Below are positions 1 through 10,719 of a stretch of 64,000 bases of DNA, piece by piece. The notes under the pieces are model-generated. The model ran no database searches, was not told the origin of the DNA, and saw only the letters and a list, made by a program, of their open reading frames with translations. Where the stretch lies: NCBI GenBank assembly GCA_014607495.2, contig CP053162.1:2922469-2986468 (forward strand), written 5' to 3'. The stretch comes from Carposina sasakii. Lineage: Eukaryota > Arthropoda > Insecta > Lepidoptera > Carposinidae. A program made the translations under genes and the position numbers. How positions within the stretch are numbered: position 1 is the stretch's first letter; each line of letters opens with the position of its first letter.

Positions 1-1087
1 TGTTGGATGTCCATCGTGATACTGCAGTCAGGAACAACAGCCGTGTGTATTATGCATGTTTATTTATTTATATATTTTTATCCAAAATATGATTGATATG
101 TACTATTTACTGCCAATGTCAATACTAGAGATCAAAAAGAATCTCAGTTTTTTTTATTGCAATTTTTGTATGAAATAATTGAAGATTAAATCTGATATGC
201 ACAAAATATCTTTCAAGTTCGATAGGGTTATTGGAATTGGCCATTAGTGATGCTGACTCAGAACCAAAGGTGCTTAAAAAATTTGCTTCGTATTTGTATA
301 AAAGATTGCTAAAGTTAACTTACTTATCACTTTATTTTTGCTAACTTTCATGTGGCTAAAATACTGTGGTTATATAAAAATTGTATGTAAAAGCTGCTCT
401 AGGTTGCATGCATATGCACATGTCTGCATAATTTCACTGAATTAATATGCACTTCTATATAATACAGACCTTGTAGCTTTTGAAGTAGGTAAATAGGTAG
501 AAATAGTGATCTAAGCAATAATATACCCACTCGTAAACAAAACTGGGAAAGTTCTCCTAATTGAAATACTAAACCTTATACTACTTTGCTGCTAGAAAAA
601 TAATAAAAAACATCTGAAAATTGAGGATTTTTCCGATGAATTAATTAGTAATTTTTGAGTAGTAATTTTATCATGGTCTGAAGTTAGAGCGTAAGTGTCA
701 GACAGGTAAATACTGAAATGCTGACCAAGTATCATTATGTTAAATCTCTGAAATTATATGCGGTGCAAATCGCGGGGGTTCCGCTGTTGTTCCATAATAT
801 ATAATAAAGTATGCTAATTATATTTTACTTTACTCAAAAAATGTTTTGTAGTAGCTTCTACATTACCTACGTGGGTACAAAAAAAAAGAAAGAAATTTCG
901 CACTCGCTGAAAATGATTTCCATAATTTAATCAGCCACTGTTAAAAATCTCATATATTTTTAATGAAAGACTACATTTTCTTAATCATAAGCTTTTCATA
1001 AACTTTCTTGTAATTTATGTATTATTTTTTTGTTGTTTAATTAATAGAAATTCTCCGTTTGAAATTAAAATTTGAATACATTATATA
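1..1087. other. AT-rich non-coding stretch
   Basis: No gene is visible. The only recognisable piece is at about 668-712, which matches an internal part of the CG-C MITE (shared core ATCATGGTCTGAAGT, also near 63020). The rest is AT-rich sequence with short A/T runs. Confidence 0.5.
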
Positions 1088-1533
1088 CAGAGTGTTTGTG
1101 ACAGCCAGGCAAATATTGATATGACGACTTCAGACCATGATTCTAAGGCGAAAAATACTTAAAATGTTATTATCGCAGGACTTTTTTTTCATTTTTCGGG
1201 AAAAAAGTGTAATTTATTTAAAGTATGCCTTAGGTAATGTCTTAAAACAAAATTTTAACCAATAGATAATTTTCAAAAAAATTTAGCGCTCAGATAAGTT
1301 AAAAAAACTGATCAACCCTAATAGAAAGTCAAAGTGATCCAAAAAACAGCTACCTATGTATCACACAAACCAATAAGCTCATTTAACTATTTACAGGATC
1401 GCCCGATACAATTTATGCGAAAAGCAAACAGATACATACCCTGCGATTAATAATACCTACTGTCGTATTACTCAACACAGTGGTTCACAATGTTCAGCAT
1501 ATCAGTATTTGTCTGGCTGTTACACACACCCTG
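1088..1533 (+). mobile_element. CG-C MITE, copy 1
   Basis: The element begins CAGAGTGTTTGTGACAGCC and ends GGCTGTTACACACACCCTG, giving terminal inverted repeats of over 20 bp with a few mismatches. TA lies on both sides (1086-1087 and 1534-1535). The copy at 62617-63077 has matching ends and matching internal sequence in the opposite orientation. No coding capacity is seen. The TA duplication suggests mobilisation by a Tc1/mariner-type transposase, which is inference. Confidence 0.75.
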
Positions 1534-1557
1534 TATGTATAGGTACACTAATTATTG

Positions 1558-1662
1558 TATGCTCCACGGCTGTGTTACCGAAAGGGGGTAGCCAAAATAG
1601 CAAAATCACAAAGGAGATCCTTCGGCCACGTTAAGCATAGCGGGGCCAGCCCAAGTAACATG
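1558..1662 (+). repeat. R200 repeat, partial
   Basis: This is a degenerate 5' part of the R200 repeat: the CACGGCTGTGTTACCG start, the GGGGTAGCC core and the AGCATAGCGGGG segment are present, and the 3' half is missing. The 82-codon open frame across it is not supported as a gene. Confidence 0.6.
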
Positions 1663-2282
1663 ACCTGCAAAACACGATATGATAAACCGATTTATCGACA
1701 ATTAGCCTGTCAAAATACGATAAATATAGCCGCCAAGATGAATATACGATATCGTACGATAGGATATCCACGATGCGTGATCATGCTAGGGGGCAGGATG
1801 TAATGGTGTTAAATATTCTACTCGTAACATAGCGAGGCGTGATCTTAGTGAAAAAATTCTCCGCCAATAATTAATAGGTACCTAGATTTTATCTAGTACC
1901 TAAATTGTATTTTTTTTATTATTATTATGTTTGTTTTTGATAAGCTTGTTAGGTTTTGTGAAACACTGATAAAATTGTGTGTGCATTAGTACCTGATTAG
2001 CTCTCATAATGCTTCTATAAGTGTGGACCTGTTATTGGCTTTATGTTTCTACAATTTTTACTATAATTATAAATAGCTGTTGGTCTTCCCGAAATTGTAA
2101 AATAAAATAAAAATAAAATAAAATATTAAAAAAAATAGTATAGAATAATTTATTGGGTGTACAAAATTGATATCTTGAAATTTTTCAAGTGTTTATTTGG
2201 TGTTACAAGAAAGTATCAAAACAGAAATCACACCACACCAGGAGCAGGATACTACGGCAAAGCAACAGCAGGGATATAAATG

Positions 2283-2410
2283 TCAACTGTTTATGAATTT
2301 GTACATCTCAACTATACCCTAAAAATTGGTCAGAAGTGGCACCATGTGGTTCTATCGGCGCTTGGTGCTCTGCCTACCCCGTAATAAAGGCCTGATTATA
2401 TGTATGTTTA
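2283..2410 (+). repeat. R230 repeat, 3' part
   Basis: It shares the stretch from TACATCTCAACTATACCCT through CAGAAGTGGCACCATGTGG to GATTATATGTATG with copies at 33.86, 50.37 and 52.26 kb. The 5' half is absent here. It ends in an ATGT-type microsatellite, as the other copies do. Confidence 0.7.
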
Positions 2411-2690
2411 TGGTCAAACTGAAATCTATGATTGCGCATTTTACCTAGTACAATTTTAGGCTAATAAAAATAATCTTACGTCACTGTACTAAGAACTTAC
2501 AACTTAACTACTCGTACTAAGCTATTGAGCTGTACTTAGAGCGGGTGCACTGCACAGGCTTATTGCGCGAGTCCTTGGCCAAGTATAACTAGTTTAAGGC
2601 CAACTAGCGGAAGGTCGAAGAGAATAAGTCTACAGCTTGTAAGGCTTTTTAGAAACTTGGGCTTTGTGGTTAAGAGTGAAGCTGTATATA

Positions 2691-2955
2691 CAGGGTGTAA
2701 CAGAAAGGGTATGTTAAGCCAAAAGCTGTATAAACAACCCACTATAGAGAACCTATTTCCAAAAGTGGAGACTCGAAATCACATGTTTATTTTTCAAGAT
2801 TATATGAAAATTCCTGAGTTGTTTAGGAATTCTCCATACGAGTACTATTTGGAAAATTAAACATGTGATTTCGAGTCTGAAATTTTGTGGATAGGTTCTT
2901 TTTGTGGGCTGTTTACACAGCTTTTCGCTTAACTTACCCTTTCTGTTACACCCTG
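2691..2955. mobile_element. CG-A MITE, copy 1 (fold-back)
   Basis: A 265-bp element starting CAGGGTGTAACAGAAAGGG and ending in its inverse, with TA on both sides (2689-2690, 2956-2957). A second internal inverted repeat (GAAATCACATGTTTATTTTTC against its complement) makes most of the element one hairpin. It is non-coding. The 60-70 codon frames crossing it are by-products. Confidence 0.8.
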
Positions 2956-3252
2956 TATAGATACATATTCTCTATTATTTGTGTACATATATGCAGATTC
3001 ATACAGCCAAATGAAGCGGGGCTCACTCAACACAAGAAAACATATACAATATTGCAAGTGTACAAAGACAGCAGCTATGAAAAATATATTGATCAAATAT
3101 TTACATAGTCAAGATTGATTATGAAAATTAATGATCACAATTCAAATGGATAGGTATCGGTATGTGACTAAGAATGTTGGAAAGAATGGTGTAGGTAAAT
3201 CTTAATACTGTGTAAGTGAGTGTTTGTACTACCTACTTTGGAATACGTAAGT

Positions 3253-3381
3253 AGCGGCCAATTTCGATACTAGATCGGGAGAATCTCGGATTGTTTTATA
3301 CCAAATTGGATTTTTTTAAAGAACAATGGAATTAATCTAAATAATGCAAAAATCTCTCGATCTCGCTTGTCGAAGTTGGCT
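3253..3381. mobile_element. Short MITE-like element with 6-bp direct repeats
   Basis: The two ends are imperfect inverted repeats of about 30 bp (left AGCGGCCAATTTCGA..., right ...TCGAAGTTGGCT). GTAAGT occurs immediately outside each end (3247-3252 and 3382-3387), consistent with a target-site duplication. No second copy is seen here, so the call rests on structure alone. Confidence 0.5.
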
Positions 3382-3754
3382 GTAAGTTATATAAGTACCT
3401 ACTTTGCCCTGACTTATAGATTGGAACAGTAATGTGTTAAAGTGTAACCTAATTCTTTGGTGCAAATAAATCTATTTATTATTATTATTTATAAATAAAA
3501 AATGAAAAGACAATTATTATTTGGCCACGATATTGTCAAAACGTTGAGTTGAATCAGAATTTGAAAATTAGTACCTATGTCATATTATTATAAATTATAT
3601 GAATCACTTAGCGAGAAATACATGGACTTGACTGTCTTGTCACTTTTGATAAAATAACACTTGACTTGTCGACGTTAGATTTATTTATATTTCCTTGTAT
3701 TACTTGACTTTTCGAACTATACTCTCTTTTTCTTCGGTTGGGTCTTTGATTATA

Positions 3755-3994
3755 CAGGGTGTAACAAAAGGGGTATGTTTAGTGAAATCCTATGAGTATG
3801 ACCACTTGTAAAGAACCTATCTACTTGACACTCGAAATCACAATCTGTTTATTTTTCTAGATAGTATGGAGAATTCTTAAATAACTTAGGAATGTTCACA
3901 CAATTTTGAAAAATGAACGTGTGTGTAGATAGGTTCTGTGTAGTTGACCTATCATATAGCATTACGCCTAATATACTCCTTTTGTTACACCCTG
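3755..3994. mobile_element. CG-A MITE, copy 2 (fold-back)
   Basis: A 240-bp copy starting CAGGGTGTAACAAAAGGGG and ending TTTGTTACACCCTG, flanked by TA on both sides (3753-3754, 3995-3996). The internal hairpin is shorter and more mutated than in the copies at 2.7 and 4.6 kb. Confidence 0.8.
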
Positions 3995-4076
3995 TATTGT
4001 AACTATATTTCGAGATGCCTCGAATAACAAATCACTTTACAAACAATGAGCTTTCGAGCCAAATAAACTGCTTCTA

Positions 4077-4373
4077 TCTTCTTAATATATAAAAAATCCG
4101 TGTCACTGTGTACGAGTATGTTCCGAATAAACTCAAAAACGAGTCAACTGATATTCATGAAAATTGGCATTATGTAATTTGGCCCAACTTAGATGATAGG
4201 ATAGTTATTATTTAAATTAATGGTCTTAATAACTAATAATTAATAAAAAACTGATCATCAACGTTGGTTGTTGTTATTAATCGTACGTTCCATAAGTCTG
4301 CAACAGATGGCGCCTTCTGAATTCTTCTGTCTTTTCTGCAGTCCACGCGGACGGAGTCGCGGGCGTCCGCTAG
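4077..4373 (+). mobile_element. Non-autonomous Helitron-like element
   Basis: It starts TCTTCTTAATATATAAAAAA after an A. It ends with the sequence GCGGACGGAGTCGCGGGCGT, able to pair as GCGGAC/GTCCGC, followed by CCGCTAG and then T. A 5' TC, a 3' hairpin and CTAG, and insertion between A and T without target duplication are the hallmarks of Helitrons. The interior has no coding capacity. Confidence 0.65.
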
Positions 4374-4599
4374 TAAAAATATATTTTGTCTGATCATTAT
4401 TTTTTCATAAATAGTTTTTCAAGTCTCTTCAACTTTTAATGGTATCTCTGAAAGTGTGAGGTTCTTTCAGAATAGTTGGAAACTAGTTAATACGATTCCT
4501 TTGACTGGACCCTTTCCCCTCTCCCCTAACCTTTCATCGTCGTACCTACTGTTGTAAACTGCTCTGATGTTGTGATATTATTAAGTTTTTTATATAGCA

Positions 4600-4940
4600 C
4601 TAGCGACCCGCCCCGGTTTTGCACGGGCACAATGTTGATTCTATACAGGGTGTAACAAAAGGGGCATGTAAAAAGCTATGTAAATAGCCCACTAAAAGGA
4701 ACCTACCCACAAAATTTCAGACTCGAAATCACATGTTTATTTTTCCAGATAGTATGGAGAATTCCTAAACAACTCAGGAATGTTCATACAATTTTGAAAA
4801 ATAAACATGTGATTTCAAGTCTCCAATTTTGGAAGTAGGTTCTCTATAGTGGTCTATTGACATAGCTTTTCGCTTAACATACCCCTTTTGTTACACCCTG
4901 TATATAAACCTTCCTCTTGTACCTATCACTCTATAGGTAT
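4600..4940 (-). mobile_element. HEL-3 Helitron fragment, interrupted by a MITE
   Basis: Read on the minus strand its 3' end is ...GGGGCGGGTCGCTAG followed by T. The right portion (ATAAACCTTCCTCTTG..., 4903-4940) belongs to the same Helitron and is split off by the CG-A element at 4646-4900. It resembles the copies at 57046 and 60427. The right limit is approximate. Confidence 0.6.
4646..4900. mobile_element. CG-A MITE, copy 3 (fold-back, nested in Helitron)
   Basis: A 255-bp element starting CAGGGTGTAACAAAAGGGG and ending TTGTTACACCCTG, with TA on both sides (4644-4645, 4901-4902). The centre is a near-perfect inverted repeat around GAAATCACATGTTTATTTTTC. It sits inside a HEL-3 Helitron, so it is the younger of the two. 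Confidence 0.85.
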
Positions 4941-4957
4941 ATATTAAACAAAACCGC

Positions 4958-5218
4958 CGCGTGGTGCCGGCAGAGTAGAATTCGTACCACCCCATGTCTG
5001 CCCGTGGGTATCATACGAGGTGTTTAAGGGTTTCCGGGAGGTGGGCAGCAGCGCCTCCCGTGTTGAAAACATAGTCCAAAATACAAACTGCGGTCACCAA
5101 CCCGCCTGCCCAGCGTGGTGACTATAAGCAAATACTTCCCATGGCAGTCTTGTGGCGTGCCCCGGGGGAGGCCTATGTCCAGCAGTGGACTGCAATAGGC
5201 TGATGATGATGATGATTT
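4958..5218 (+). repeat. LINE 3' end / LINE-tailed repeat
   Basis: It runs from GCGTGGTGCCGGCAGAGTAG to GCAGTGGACTGCAATAGGCTGATGATGATG. The terminal part translates in one frame as GEAYVQQWTAIG, the C-terminus of a lepidopteran non-LTR retrotransposon polymerase. The upstream 190 bp is shared with the copies at 12.6 and 53.2 kb. A (GAT)n tail follows. Confidence 0.75.
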
Positions 5219-6099
5219 ACTCATACTATTCTTCTTTATAATCAATTTCTGAAGAGCTTCTATCAAGTTATTTTCATTATAAAGATAAGAATCTTTTCAA
5301 TGATAGAATCTATTTAGAGCCATTTTTTCCAGAACTCAGATAGCGTATCTGACGGATAAAGTTGAAGCTGTCTCTATTTAATCAAGCTTTAGAGAAACAG
5401 TATCAATTTTATGCTTCATATAGGCATCAGATAGCCTATAGAATTATATAAAAAAAAAAAAAACGGTCTTTAAGGGGCCATTGAACAGTGAATTTCATAA
5501 ACGAAAAAATATTACATTACTTTTAAAAGAGTAAAAGTAATAGGTATTTATAAAATTTATTAAAAATCAATCTTTTACTTAGAGATTAATGTTTTCTTTT
5601 ATCTAAATATTTAATTATTAATTATAATTAATTTGTACCTGGTCAGATACAACCCAAAACACGTAATTACGTTCACATTAATCAATATCTTCTATCTACC
5701 TGCTTGATACTTCTAGGTATCTTAGGCTTAAGTAACAACTTTAAATTTAATTTAAACCTTTAAATTAAGATGTCAGGAAGCTGAAAAGGGATTTAACAAA
5801 TATTTAAAACAATGAAGGCAATCTCCTTATCATTCAATTGTGTTATCGCTAAGAGAAAATAAGCTCTATTAACGTTTGTCTTAGGTTGAATTTGTTCGTT
5901 TGTGTTACCTGTAACTTAACTCGTTATCAGCAGTTAGTCGGGTAACAGCGCGCAGCCGTCTTTTACGTTTCCGGAGAATTTAAACTTTACGTCATTTGAG
6001 AAAGAAATAAGTAAGGAAAAGAAATGGTGCTGCAAAGATACCTTAATGGCCGATGGTCATTCAAGAGTATATTTTGTAAAAGATATTTAACAGCAAAAT
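5219..6099. other. AT-rich non-coding stretch
   Basis: I see no gene, RNA or repeat that I can match to another place in the window. The stretch holds only short A/T runs. Confidence 0.5.
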
Positions 6100-6598
6100 G
6101 GCTCCCACCTCCCGAGAGTGTGCATCGCCGGTTATCCTGTACCACAGACCATGTTGCCATAACATGCAGAGCATAATATGGCACGAGCATGATACCGCAT
6201 CCTCCCTCTCATAGGGAGCTCAACCGTATGAGGCGTACTAGTGGGATGCGGCAGCACTCCATGTTCCAGCCTCCCACCACAAATGTGGACCTAATGACCA
6301 CTCAGGCCTCTCCGCATCGACTGTTCCTGCAGGTTTAATCGGAACAAAGAGGTCTGCCACCTCGTGGTCCCTTATTGTGGAATACCGCAGAGCTTACTGG
6401 TCAGGTTGTAGAGCATGCAGGTTGCAGAGCGATGATCCGGATGCAGAGCTGATGCAGACAAATGCCTCCAGTAGATGCCGAGCCACGACAGGAAATACGA
6501 ACTCTCTTCTTTGGATTATTGCATTGCTGACCCGCACGAAGGGCATCCAAAGCCCCTCTGCACACAGAGGGACCAGATAGCCCTCGTACACCTTTCGC
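6100..6598. other. GC-rich unidentified block, probably repeat-derived
   Basis: The block stands out in base composition from the AT-rich surroundings and has overlapping open frames of 65-70 codons on both strands. The minus-strand frame near 6394-6591 reads like a degraded retroelement, but no domain can be named. It runs directly into an R200 copy. A GC-rich LINE fragment is possible; this is inference. Confidence 0.35.
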
Positions 6599-6695
6599 CG
6601 TTATGCTAGGCATGACTCTGGGATCTCCTTTGTTATTCTGCAGCTCTGGTTACCCCATTTCGTGAACACAGCCGTGTCTGTCTATAATATGTAGG
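6599..6695 (-). repeat. R200 repeat, 5' half
   Basis: Minus-strand copy showing CACGGCTGTGTTCACGAAATG, GGGTAACCAGAGCTGCAG and AGGAGATCCCAGAGTCATG in order, then ending in the GC-rich block. Confidence 0.7.
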
Positions 6696-8650
6696 CATAT
6701 GTAAAATCTTTTATTGCGTTAAATTTTCTTATAGTTACAGAGCCAATTTTCAAAAGTATCAATATCTCTTAGCCCGATTTTAACTGAACGTTGAACTGGA
6801 ATGGTTTCCATATCTGAAACTAGCAAAACTGGTTTGTGACAGCACTTTTCCGGGTGGAATACAATTTCAGAAAATGTCACTATCGACCTCCGAGACAGGC
6901 ATTCATAAACCACCCCCGGGTGAGTGACGGCTGTTAAGGGTTGACCCTTAACATGTTGGGGGTTAATACCCTATAAATAACACCCGGTGTATAAAGACTA
7001 AAGATATTGTACCTACGTGTGAATATGTGCTTGGTCAGAAGTGGAGGCATTTTCACGTTTTCAAAATATTAAAAAGATGGAAGAACAAAATAATTTATGT
7101 CTAGCCTACTTGACACTAGTCTTTATTGAAAATTATTTAGCTGATATTTACTGATATATTTTCAAAAATGTCATTATATTAGAATTATGAATAACTATGG
7201 AATAAGCACGATGACGATAAAAATAAACCACAAACATAATGTTCGTAATATCGTATTACTGACTGCCCAAGAAAAGTTATTATGATTTAACATGAATATT
7301 AAAAGCTTGTCAAAAAGAATCATTGAAATAAAAAAAACCTAAACCTCACGTGTATTCTCATAAATAGAATACGAAAGGCGATGACCATGATTTAAAGGGA
7401 TCACGGAATCAAATCGCCTCACACGGACTAGATCCGCCTCGTCTTCAAAACCCTATGTAAATATCCGTCATGAAACCTGCGAGTCCCTGATAAATCAGAA
7501 AGCTAGCTTAACGACGACATGAACGTATAATATGGGACATTCTAATACTCGTAGGGGTGTTTTTTGTCACTAACTTTTCCGAATACTGCGCATTCTCCTC
7601 ATCATCACGAATATTTTTCGCATTTACGAGCATTTTTTCGCAGAAACAAAACACTGTAACAAACATAACCAAAAAATACCCTATGTAATTTATATTTATA
7701 TGAATGTAAGTAGGTATAAGATATCTTAGAAAAGGGCAGGAGGAAAATGATAATATTTTTTAGATATTGGTCACAAAGGAAAAACGATGTCTGTTTTGAA
7801 ATTTTGAATTGCAGCAGCAGGATGGACGGGTACATGAGGTTGACTAAAGCCAAGCTATTTCAACTCGCCAACTAGCTAGGACGATTGTAGAATAAAAAAA
7901 GTCTTCAAAGTCAGTGATGGAGACATTAACACAGTCCAGTGCATGGCGAATGCAGTCGGCCGTGGAATTGGATCATTTCGTGCCATTTCACTGTGCTGGG
8001 TGATGTGCAATAGTGGGACGATAGACAGTTTAATAATAAACGTAGGTAAGAGAAAGTCTTACGAATGATAAAATAGTTCTATTTCTGCTCAACAATATTG
8101 TAAAATCCGCACTACATTCTCATGCGTAAAATAGACAGAAATTATGAAATTTTCATAGTATGTAATTTTTTCTTTCCATACATGTCGTACCTAAGAGTCG
8201 ACTACATTCTCTCAGACCAAGAGATAGACTAATGTGTTATATGTCCTGCAGTTCTGATTACCTCATTTATAAAAACACAGTTTTTGTATTTACATATTTT
8301 ATAGTCAAGTCTATGTGAAATACAGATCGCATTAATATTTTTAACATGTATCATATCAAATATCATCGATATCAAAGGAGTCGGAGATTTCTTCCTGTAA
8401 ACTCTATTTTGGAAGGATCATGAAAGGGGAGACATAAAAGTACCTATGGCTTTCACATGATCGGATCTCTCGGATCAAATATTATGTCAAAAGCCGAATC
8501 TGTAACACGAAATCTTTACTTATATTCTTCTGAAATAATATTACGCTACAGTAACCCGCACCTAAATAATATCTCTTGCTTACTATACGTAGTTTTTACC
8601 TTCAAATATTCTAATATTATAAGTTTTCTAATATCTTAACCTAAGTAACT
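6696..8650. other. Non-coding stretch
   Basis: No gene is recognised. A perfect 9-bp hairpin (GTTAAGGGT/ACCCTTAAC) lies at 6933-6952, and a degenerate minus-strand R200 relic at about 8225-8290. Otherwise it is unremarkable AT-rich sequence. Confidence 0.5.
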
Positions 8651-8908
8651 TATTCACTATGGGTGCGCCCACCTCCGGGCCCTACATCCTCCACTGACCC
8701 TCGGATCTGATAACTCATAACTGCGAAAACAAGCACTTGCACTAACTACAATCGCCACGCGAAACCAGACCCGAGCACCTAGCATGCAAGATAATATATT
8801 CCACTATTCCAAATCAAAAACTAGATTAATAATCTACATAATGTTTCGCCAACAACCGTGGCATGCTCAGGATTATAGAAATTAGTAAATTAGTAAACCA
8901 CTAATTAT
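8651..8908 (+). repeat. 258-bp repeat, copy 1 of a direct pair
   Basis: It is nearly identical to 14785-15043 in the same orientation: TTCACTATGGGTGCGCCCAC at the start, AACTCATAACTGCGAAAAC inside and GTAAACCACTAATTAT at the end. No clear terminal repeats or target duplication are seen. On the minus strand, CCTGAGCATGCCACGG followed by TTGGCGAAACAT resembles motifs near the ends of some retroelements, so a retroelement origin is possible. Confidence 0.7.
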
Positions 8909-9111
8909 ATATATATGCTTTGGTTACCTGCTTCAAGTAAAACTTAGTTAATATTTCTAAACTTCCAGGTTATTATAACATACGGTCCTGTTTTGATGTG
9001 GGGCTTTGCTCGAATACATCTGCTCCATTAATAATTTGAATTTGAATTTAAATCATAAATAATTTAATAATATATAATTAAGTACCTTATATATATAAGT
9101 ACATATAATAC

Positions 9112-9285
9112 ATAGGGCTGTGCTCCTAGAATAACATATCTGAACTGCAACATCAAGAAGGCTTCTACGGACACATTTAGCATAGTAAGCTTAGATGTCG
9201 TATTAACAAGTTGCTAGCTCATCGCTAGAGAGAATACATTTGAGTTTCGACTCCTGCGACAAACGGATATAACAGCTGATGTATA
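9112..9285 (+). repeat. R200 repeat
   Basis: A diverged copy holding the main R200 blocks in order: GGGCTGTGCTCC, AGCATAG, ACAAGTTGCTAGCTCATCGC, CGACTCCTGCGAC and CAGCTGATGTAT. Confidence 0.65.
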
Positions 9286-9428
9286 TCTAGGAAGACACGC
9301 ACATACAGGGAGTATATGATACCGTTGATATAATTAACGGTTAAATGCTGGTCTGTCCGATGAACTAATATCTACTTCTAGACTTTGTACAGTCGCCTAG
9401 AAATAACTTACATTTAATTAAAAAGTAT

Positions 9429-9526
9429 AAAAGTGGTGAGAGCGCTGGCACGCGGAATACAGAGGTCGTGGGTTCGATTCCCACCCGGGTGAGGAATTTT
9501 TTCCATTTTCTTTATTAATAATTTTA
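9429..9526 (+). mobile_element. SINE-3, 5'-truncated, with 10-bp target duplication
   Basis: It contains a tRNA-like 3' half with a B-box (GGTCGTGGGTTCGATTCC) followed by CACCCGGGTGAGGAATTTTT and an AT-rich tail. TAAAAAGTAT occurs directly on both sides (9419-9428 and 9527-9536), consistent with target-primed insertion. The A-box half is missing. Copies of the same family lie at 47.8 and 60.9 kb. Confidence 0.75.
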
Positions 9527-9637
9527 TAAAAAGTATTATGTAAACGGAACGATCTCGCCACTCCAGACAGACCAATAAGGACTACGTGAGTGGCAAATTG
9601 TATTATTAATGTATTCATTAAAATGTAAAAAAAAAAA

Positions 9638-9724
9638 CAAGTTGCTAGCTCATCGCTAGAGAGAATACCTTTGAGTTTCGACTCCTGCGACATACACGGA
9701 AGGAGACGCAGCTGATGTATTCTA
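9638..9724 (+). repeat. R200 repeat, 3' half
   Basis: It holds ACAAGTTGCTAGCTCATCGC through GACGCAGCTGATGTATTCTA and is almost identical to the 3' half of the copy at 9112-9285. The two may be a local duplication. Confidence 0.65.
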
Positions 9725-9845
9725 TTCTTCTATATAATAAAAATGTAACGGATCGCTAGATCGCGGAGTATATGGAAAATATATGAGAAAAATACTATAG
9801 GAGACCTTTATCAACGCAATAGTACCCAAAGGAAGGTAAGGTAAT
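9725..9845 (+). mobile_element. HEL-1 Helitron, 5' fragment
   Basis: TCTATATAATAAAAATGTAA, GATCGC and the TTTATCAACGCAATAGTACCC block match the 5' end of the HEL-1 family in inverse orientation to the other copies. The 3' part is absent, so this is a relic. Confidence 0.6.
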
Positions 9846-9941
9846 TTGGTAGTTGAGGTAATGATTGCTTGCACTTCCAAAGGCAAAAGTATTAAAAAAT
9901 ATTTGGGTACCAAGGCCAAAACGTTTGCTTACTATGAGATA

Positions 9942-10164
9942 TCCTACTTAATATTATAAACGCGAAAGTTTGAGAGTATGGATGTATGGATACTCTTTCA
10001 CGTAAAAACGGCTGGAGCGATTTTAATAAAATTTGGTATGGAGTTAGCTGATGCCCTGGATTAACACAAGCTACTTTTGATCCCGGGAAAATATTTTTAT
10101 CCCGGATAATTTAGATATTTTTTTTTCTGTAGTCCACGCGGACGAAGTCGCGGACGTCCGCTAG
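9942..10164 (+). mobile_element. HEL-2 Helitron-like element
   Basis: It starts TCCTACTTAATATTATAAAC after an A and ends GCGGACGTCCGCTAG before a T. The 3' hairpin pairs GCGGAC with GTCCGC. The interior has the CGAAAGTTTG, CTCTTTCACG and TTTGGTATGGAGTTAGCTGA blocks also present at 17055-17267. It is non-coding. Confidence 0.75.
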
Positions 10165-10196
10165 TCTATGATAAAGGTACAATCCCTGTTAGTCAT

Positions 10197-10625
10197 ACAT
10201 TTATTTATTTATTTATTTATTCAAATATATGTTTATAACATAACAGTATCACCATACATGAGATAAATGTTATATAGGTAGGTACCTAATACCCGGCAGT
10301 CATAAATCTTTTTTTTTAAATATATATTAAATAGGCTTACGATTGACCACAACGCGCCTGATAGTACCTAAGCACGGTTGCAGTCTAAGATGGAGCGCGC
10401 TTGCTTAAAAGAATTCGGTTCACTCTCGACTTGAAGACCGCAAGATTATAGTTCATGGGGAACAAGGATTCAGGCAGGGAGTTCCACAGCTTGGCCGTTC
10501 GCACTATGAATGTAGAAGCAAAACGCTTAGTACGAGTTTTCGGCACTTCAACTGTGAACCGGTGTCGCCTTGACGTTTCCCTGGTCGTCCGGTGGTAGGT
10601 TTTTATAGGTGGCGCTGCAATAAAC
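10197..10625 (-). pseudogene. LINE 3' fragment with reverse-transcriptase C-terminus
   Basis: On the minus strand the last about 80 codons of a non-LTR retrotransposon polymerase can be read (10385-10625). The C-terminal signature TAKLWNSLPESLFP is followed by YNLAVFKSRVN, typical of jockey-like LINE ORF2 ends. The 3' untranslated part ends at 10197 in a (AATA)n microsatellite tail. The enzymatic domains are absent, so this is a 5'-truncated dead copy. Its 5' border abuts a CG-A fragment, so one may have interrupted the other. Confidence 0.75.
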
Positions 10626-10719
10626 ATGTGAGTTCGCCTCTTAAGTTTTGTGGGTAGGCTCTCTATATTGGGCTATTTTCATAGCGTCTCGCTTAACATA
10701 CCCCTTTTGTTACACCCTG
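10626..10719. mobile_element. CG-A MITE fragment (one end)
   Basis: Only the right end remains: TTTTGTGGGTAGG...GCTTAACATACCCC, TTTTGTTACACCCTG, then TA. The left half is replaced by the LINE fragment. Confidence 0.65.

Noticed and set aside
6394..6613. Overlapping 65-70 codon frames on both strands
   Set aside because: They shadow one another in a GC-rich block and show no domain; at most a degraded retroelement.
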